From JABDMH01 sp964428345 (lineage in GTDB: Bacteria; Bacteroidota; Bacteroidia; Chitinophagales; Saprospiraceae), in assembly GCA_964428345.1 (NCBI GenBank), contig CAYRYD010000009.1, positions 1 through 64,000 of the forward strand: a DNA stretch of 64,000 nt, in the 5' to 3' direction. How positions within the stretch are numbered: position 1 is the stretch's first letter; each line of letters begins with the position of its first letter. Shown piece after piece: positions 59,462-64,000 of the stretch. Made by a program: the position numbers and the translations under genes. The notes below the pieces were generated by a model. That model did not search any database and was not told the origin of the DNA. It worked only from the letters and a program-made list of their open reading frames with translations.

Positions 59462-60821
59462 CCGGTACAGATACCTCATCCTGCTTGCCGGAATCCTATT
59501 GGGATCCGTCTTTCTGATGGATCATTTTTACCAGCAGAAAAAAAGCACCAACCTGGTTAACCAGATTGCCAGCGACTGGTATCAGCATGCTCTGGATGCC
59601 GAACGTCAGACCGATGGTTACTATGGACCAGTGGCAGCCAGAATGTATGCTTACACATCTTTGGCAGCCTATCAGGCAGCGCTGCCTTTATTAAGTGAGA
59701 AATCATCTGTCAGCCGGTGGCATACAGAGCTTAACCTTCCCGTTGCTGATTCTGTCCGGTCGTATTTTTTACCTGCGGTCCTGCATGCATGTTATTCGAC
59801 GCTGATGGAGCGTTTTTTTATGAAAAGTCCATATGCGGTCGAAGCTGGCAGAAGCGATCTGGAATCGAAGTGGACTGAGCGGCTTCAGCATCTTGCAGGT
59901 CCCGGACTTTTTCGCACTTCGTACGATTATGGCAGACGGGTTGCTTTTGCTGTTTACAACTGGTCAGCTACCGATACGATCGGACATCAGGCGGAATTTT
60001 TTAACTATGACAGCCATTACCAGATACCAGACGGAATGGGTACCTGGCAACCCTGTCCCGATTTTCCCATGCCTCCGCTTTTACCCCACTGGGGCTCTGC
60101 CCGCACCTTTTATATTTGTCCGGAAGATTTTCCGGCAACACCTTTACCGCCCTATTGTACGGACCCGGGCTCAGTGTACTATGAGCAGGCACTGGAAATT
60201 TATAGTCTGAGTGCACCGCTGTCTGTCGCGAATCAGCGCATCGCCGAATTTTGGAGTGACGATCACCACGGAGTGACATTTTCTCCGGCCGGTCGGTGGA
60301 TCTCCATCACTAATCAGGTATTGATGTTGGAGAACCCTGCGCCTGAGCAGGTCTTGGAAACCTGGCTCAAGGTGACGACCTCCCTTAATGATGCCATTGT
60401 TGTTGCCTGGAATGCCAAGTATCAGTATCTTATGGAGCGGCCACAGACTTTTATCCGGAAAGTCTTCGATCAAGGTTGGCAGCCCTTGCATCATACCCCA
60501 TCTCATCCTTCCTATCCATCCGGACATGCTACCATCGGGATGGCCGCAGCCGAGGTTCTTACCCAATTATTTGGCCCGGATTATGACTTTACCGACCGCA
60601 GTCATGCGGGTCGTCATGAATTTGATGGAAGGCCCCGGCGTTATCGTTCCTTTTATGAAATGGCCCGGGAGAGTGCCCTTTCCCGCATTCTTTTGGGTGT
60701 ACATTTCCGGATGGATGGTGAAGAAGGACTGCGTCTTGGAAAAAAAGTAGCAGAAAAGATCTGCTCGACACCATCTGACGGGGATTTCCTGGCAGACCCT
60801 GCCATCCTTTCCTACCATTGA
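59451..60821 (+). CDS. Vanadium haloperoxidase/PAP2-type phosphatase, membrane-anchored
   Basis: The ~456-residue product has one N-terminal helix (YLILLAGILLGSVFLM) and a long helical soluble part. The three PAP2 motifs are KYQYLMERP (KxxxxxxRP), SYPSGHATIGM (PSGH) and SRILLGVHFRMDGEEG (SR-x5-H). This is the vanadium-dependent haloperoxidase/PAP2 fold. Whether it is a phosphatase or a haloperoxidase is not decidable here. The start is a TTG at 59451 overlapping the kinase gene by 11 bp; a longer frame would run deep into that gene. No conserved ATG occurs near the helix. Confidence 0.85.
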   Translation: MKPDRYRYLILLAGILLGSVFLMDHFYQQKKSTNLVNQIASDWYQHALDAERQTDGYYGPVAARMYAYTSLAAYQAALPLLSEKSSVSRWHTELNLPVADSVRSYFLPAVLHACYSTLMERFFMKSPYAVEAGRSDLESKWTERLQHLAGPGLFRTSYDYGRRVAFAVYNWSATDTIGHQAEFFNYDSHYQIPDGMGTWQPCPDFPMPPLLPHWGSARTFYICPEDFPATPLPPYCTDPGSVYYEQALEIYSLSAPLSVANQRIAEFWSDDHHGVTFSPAGRWISITNQVLMLENPAPEQVLETWLKVTTSLNDAIVVAWNAKYQYLMERPQTFIRKVFDQGWQPLHHTPSHPSYPSGHATIGMAAAEVLTQLFGPDYDFTDRSHAGRHEFDGRPRRYRSFYEMARESALSRILLGVHFRMDGEEGLRLGKKVAEKICSTPSDGDFLADPAILSYH

Positions 60822-60854
60822 TATGGTCTTCTTAGCCATAGTGACGTTTCCGTC

Positions 60855-62723
60855 GTGTCTTACAATCGATCATGGGTAATATCGTTACAGAATTGGTTTG
60901 GTATTTGTAATATTACTACTTATCTGCTTCCGAATAACATTTATCTGCCGGTGAAATCAGAGGATCAAATATCATGCGATATCCGGGGGACCTCCAGGCT
61001 GTTTTTCCAGCTGTGGCTTATTACCCTTACTATACACGTCAATGGGCAGGTAATGGGTGCAGAACGGTCGACAGACTGGACGATTGCCGGATTGAGTGCA
61101 GCAACATATTACCCGGTTGAACGCCTGGATATCACTGATTTTAATGCTGATCCGACCGGCCTTGTACCCTGTGACGATGCTTTCGTTGCAGCCCAGGCAT
61201 CCAGGCAGGGTTTATCCCTCATTTATTTTCCACCCGGTATCTACCGGTTTGAAAAAACGCTGGTGCTACAGGATAGTCAGATTATCCGGGGTGGGGGAGC
61301 AGACAGCACCCTTTTCCAGTTTGACCTTGGTGGCAATGGTGATTTAATTTTGGCATCTGGAACACTGACTAATACCATTGCTCCTTTAAGCGATGGCGGT
61401 CAGGTTGGCGATGCCTTTTTAGTGGTGTCTGACTCCGAAATATGGAAGGCCGGTGATATCGCGCGTATTTCGAAATTCGATGAGGATCTGGTCAATGATG
61501 TCTGGGCTTACACTACGGTAGCCCAGATAATCCGGGTAGAATCGATCGCCCTCGATACCTTGTTTATCGATCAGCCATTGCGTACCGGTTTTCCCTTGGA
61601 GAGAAATCCGGTGCTCCGGAAGATCCAGCCCCGGTTAAACGTGGGGATCGAATGCCTCACCATTGAAAGGATCGATGCCTCCGCCGGACAGACGAAAAAT
61701 ATTCATTTCCGGTATGCCGTCGATTGTTGGGTCAGGGGAGTGGAAAGCTTGCGCTGCAATTTTGGACACATCGTGCTGGACGGATGTAGTCATATCGAAG
61801 TCAGTGGAAGCTATCTACACCATGCCTTCGATTATGGGGGTGGGGGCAAGGGATATGGCGTTGTTCTGCAATCGGCCACCAATCTGAGTCTGGTCGAAGA
61901 CAATGTATTGGAACACCTTCGGCATTCCGTGTTGCTGCAGTCGGGTGCCAATGGAAATGTCATTGCCTTGAATTTTTCCACGGATCCCTACCGGTCTGAA
62001 TTTCCTTCCAATGCCGCGGGAGACCTGGTATGTCATGGTAATTATCCGTTTTTCAACCTGTTTGATCACAATATTGTCCAGAACATATCAATCGATAATT
62101 CTCACGGAACCAATGGACCTTACAATACTTTTTACCGGAACCGGGCAGAACTGTATGGTATTATCATGAGTTCGTCCAATTCACCATCGCAGAATTTCAT
62201 CGGTAATGAAATCACCAACAACGGATCATTCCTGGGCAATTATGTATTGATGGGTGAAGATCATTTTGAGTATGGTATGAATCACCGGGGGACCATAACC
62301 CCTCCGGGAACCGGTAACCTGACCGGCTCCAGCTACTTTTATACCGGTACTCCGGAGATGATCGATGCTGTATGGCCGAGAATCGGGCCTCCCCGTGATC
62401 TGAATGAACATTCCATCCCTGCCCGGGATCGCTTTATTGCGGGTACCACTGTTACTGTCTGCCATAGGGAATGCAATGACCAGTTTGCCGGATGGTCTGT
62501 CTGGTCAGGATGTGGTGGAGATGACAACTGGTTTAATCCTGCAAACTGGCATCCCGGCCGTATCCCTAATGAGCATGAAGCAGTGTATATTCCGCCATTT
62601 CCCGCCGGAGGACTGATTTTTCCGGTGATCAACCTGAATACGACGATCGGAGGGCTGTGGGTTGACAAGGGAGGCCGGATCGAAACCGCTGAGGGTATTC
62701 AGTTGTCGGTCTTGAAGCAGTGA
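60855..62723 (+). CDS. Secreted right-handed beta-helix (pectate-lyase-like) protein
   Basis: The up-to-622-residue product has a signal-like helix at ~48-62 (LFFQLWLITLTIHVNG). The pectate-lyase-3 type opening follows (LDITDFNADPTGLVPCDD, LSLIYFPPGIYRFEKTL). Repeated beta-helix turns (~200-430) lead to a C-terminal module (GDDNWFNPANWHPGRIPNE). No T9SS domain follows; the protein ends IQLSVLKQ. The start is uncertain: the ATG at 60855 leaves ~45 residues before the signal, while a GTG near 60951 would be closer. It may act on polysaccharide, but no catalytic residues are identified. Confidence 0.8.
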   Translation: MSYNRSWVISLQNWFGICNITTYLLPNNIYLPVKSEDQISCDIRGTSRLFFQLWLITLTIHVNGQVMGAERSTDWTIAGLSAATYYPVERLDITDFNADPTGLVPCDDAFVAAQASRQGLSLIYFPPGIYRFEKTLVLQDSQIIRGGGADSTLFQFDLGGNGDLILASGTLTNTIAPLSDGGQVGDAFLVVSDSEIWKAGDIARISKFDEDLVNDVWAYTTVAQIIRVESIALDTLFIDQPLRTGFPLERNPVLRKIQPRLNVGIECLTIERIDASAGQTKNIHFRYAVDCWVRGVESLRCNFGHIVLDGCSHIEVSGSYLHHAFDYGGGGKGYGVVLQSATNLSLVEDNVLEHLRHSVLLQSGANGNVIALNFSTDPYRSEFPSNAAGDLVCHGNYPFFNLFDHNIVQNISIDNSHGTNGPYNTFYRNRAELYGIIMSSSNSPSQNFIGNEITNNGSFLGNYVLMGEDHFEYGMNHRGTITPPGTGNLTGSSYFYTGTPEMIDAVWPRIGPPRDLNEHSIPARDRFIAGTTVTVCHRECNDQFAGWSVWSGCGGDDNWFNPANWHPGRIPNEHEAVYIPPFPAGGLIFPVINLNTTIGGLWVDKGGRIETAEGIQLSVLKQ

Positions 62724-62755
62724 AATTCCACAGGGTTTGAAGGTATTACTGGATT

Positions 62756-64000
62756 TCAACGTTTGAATTTTCCACTATCGATGATCAGCTTGTATCGGAA
62801 AGAATCGCATAAAGCCTGATAGCTGGCTTCGATGATGCTGCCATCAGCACCACAGGTCCACCACGAATCGATACCGTCAGTACTTTTCATCAACACCTGC
62901 ACAATCGAATCGGTACCCATTCCGGTCTGGGTAATCCGAACCTTGTAGTCGACCAGTTCGATGAGTTTAATGGCAGGAAAGTGTTGGGCAAAAGCTTCCC
63001 GCATGGCATGATCGAGCGCTCCGACCGGTCCGGAAGATTCGGCAATAGTCATCCTGATTTCCGGATTATTTTCAACCCGCAATTTGACCACTGCTTCGCT
63101 GATATTGGTATCAGTATCGCGCACCATTTCGGAAATCGTACGATAACTGACTACATCAAAGTCATCCTGGAGATTCATAAAGTGCTGGTAGATCTGCACG
63201 ACAAAAGAACCGTCAGCGCTCTCAAATTCATAACCCTGATTTTCCAGCTTTTTTATTTTCGCGAGAAATTCGCGCATCTCTTCCGATTTCTCGTCCAGGT
63301 CAATGCCCAGTTCCTTGGCCTTCATGGCAACACTACTGCTACCCGACATGTCCGACATCAGAATACGCCGCTTGTTTCCAACCAGCTCGGGCTTCATGTG
63401 TTCGTAGCTATGCGAGACCTTTTTGGCTGCGTTGGCGTGTACTCCACCCTTGTGTGCAAAGGCGCTGATTCCGACAAAGGGTTCTTTTATGTTGGAGGTA
63501 ATATTGGCCAACTTGTCTGCTTCCAGCGAAAAGTCTCGTAACTCTTCCATGGAATCTGAGCAATTCATCCGATAGCCCAGTTTGAAATGCAGATTGGCCA
63601 CAATGGTCGTAAGATTGGCATTACCAACCCGTTCGCCATAACCATTGATCGTACCCTGTACCATGGTGGCTCCCGCCTCCGCTCCGGTCAGTGACAGGGC
63701 TACACCCAGGCCGCAATCATTATGGCAATGCACACCAATGGCGCTCTTTGGATGCTTTTCGATAGAAAGTCTGACAATGTCAGAAAATGGAAGAATCTGG
63801 GTCCCGCCGTTGGTGTCACAAAGCACCAGAAAATCGGCACCTCCCTCACTAGCTGCTTCCAGAGTAGCCATGGCATATCCCGGATCGGCCCGGTAGCCGT
63901 CGAAGAAATGCTCCGCATCGTAGATTACCTCTTTACCCTGAGTTTTCAGAAAGGCAACAGACTCCCGGATCATCTTCAGATTTTCGTCGAGCGTCGTCTT
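62756..64000 (-). CDS. cimA: Citramalate synthase (5' partial)
   Basis: The last ~414 residues of a LeuA/CimA-type enzyme are present; the gene runs off the right end of the window with open frame to base 64000. It has GVHCHNDCGLGVALSLTGAEAGAT, GTINGYGERVGNANL and HKGGVHANAAKKVSHSYEH, and the C-terminal LeuA dimer (allosteric) domain (residues ~270-400). It condenses pyruvate with acetyl-CoA for isoleucine synthesis. It is of the long CimA type rather than LeuA by the GISAFAHKGGVHANA motif. The N-terminal catalytic start is outside. Confidence 0.92.
   Translation of the reverse strand, partial: KTTLDENLKMIRESVAFLKTQGKEVIYDAEHFFDGYRADPGYAMATLEAASEGGADFLVLCDTNGGTQILPFSDIVRLSIEKHPKSAIGVHCHNDCGLGVALSLTGAEAGATMVQGTINGYGERVGNANLTTIVANLHFKLGYRMNCSDSMEELRDFSLEADKLANITSNIKEPFVGISAFAHKGGVHANAAKKVSHSYEHMKPELVGNKRRILMSDMSGSSSVAMKAKELGIDLDEKSEEMREFLAKIKKLENQGYEFESADGSFVVQIYQHFMNLQDDFDVVSYRTISEMVRDTDTNISEAVVKLRVENNPEIRMTIAESSGPVGALDHAMREAFAQHFPAIKLIELVDYKVRITQTGMGTDSIVQVLMKSTDGIDSWWTCGADGSIIEASYQALCDSFRYKLIIDSGKFKR

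Overview
The window looks like a chromosomal contig from a marine- or sludge-type Bacteroidota, most likely the Saprospiria (Saprospiraceae/Lewinella/Haliscomenobacter relatives). The evidence is: four proteins with C-terminal type IX secretion (T9SS type A) sorting domains; dockerin-like repeats of the N-G-x-S-T-L-D-L-V type typical of that class; several Bacteroidota promoters of the form TTG-N18 to N20-TAnnTTTG; weak or absent Shine-Dalgarno sequences; an ExbB/ExbD/TonB set; and the Bacteroidota order miaB - sigma-54 activator - lptE - TPR protein - secG. Base composition is close to 47-50% GC and even, apart from AT-rich intergenic stretches. I see no rRNA, tRNA or CRISPR array. A run of 100 N at 50272-50371 is a scaffold gap.

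Layout. 1-1307: 3' part of a large secreted dockerin/cohesin-like protein, then 1.1 kb of non-coding DNA with three diverged double-hairpin repeats. 2458-4449: groES-groEL. 4690-9467: miaB / sigma-54 activator / LptE-like / acidic TPR protein / SecG operon, with a candidate promoter and palindromic operator at 9555-9594. 10231-14326: aroE, proline dehydrogenase, an AraC regulator, and a split YeeE/YedE sulfur transporter behind a very good promoter. 14355-18321: CoA-binding protein, thiolase and a FadB-like fusion (beta-oxidation). 18651-22097: exbB, exbD, tonB, folC. 22089-26391: an SDR, a tocopherol-cyclase-like protein, an alpha-oxoamine synthase and a GNAT-like acyltransferase, which I read as a candidate sphingolipid or sulfonolipid locus. 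26530-26759: a MITE-like element with 18-bp terminal inverted repeats, one of which provides the stop codon of a thioredoxin-like gene.

27373-33559: ubiX, then a solute symporter / thioesterase / YihY operon, then a sugar nucleotidyltransferase and type II NADH dehydrogenase behind another good promoter. 33965-38898: a secreted HExxHxxGxxH metalloprotease, YceI with a divergently controlled MarR regulator, and SppA. 39014-45257: deoxynucleoside kinase, FolK, an AGCS symporter, an S4 RNA-binding protein, PPK2, a methyltransferase, a DUF58 protein and thioredoxin. 45429-50240: DUF3810, DUF3052, then moaA, moeA, moaC, mobA. After the gap come a tandem alpha/beta-hydrolase protein, two T9SS proteins, and moaD-moaE, so molybdenum cofactor genes are split across about 9 kb. 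55911-64000: galactokinase, a two-component system overlapping a vanadium-haloperoxidase/PAP2-like enzyme, a beta-helix (pectate-lyase-like) protein, and the C-terminal part of citramalate synthase.

No wholly new system is obvious. The best candidates for follow-up are the lipid-like cluster at 22-26 kb, the MITE-like element, the double-hairpin repeats at 2.2 kb, the palindromic operators in front of the miaB operon and marR, and the duplicated OB-fold-like secreted protein at 53.5 kb.
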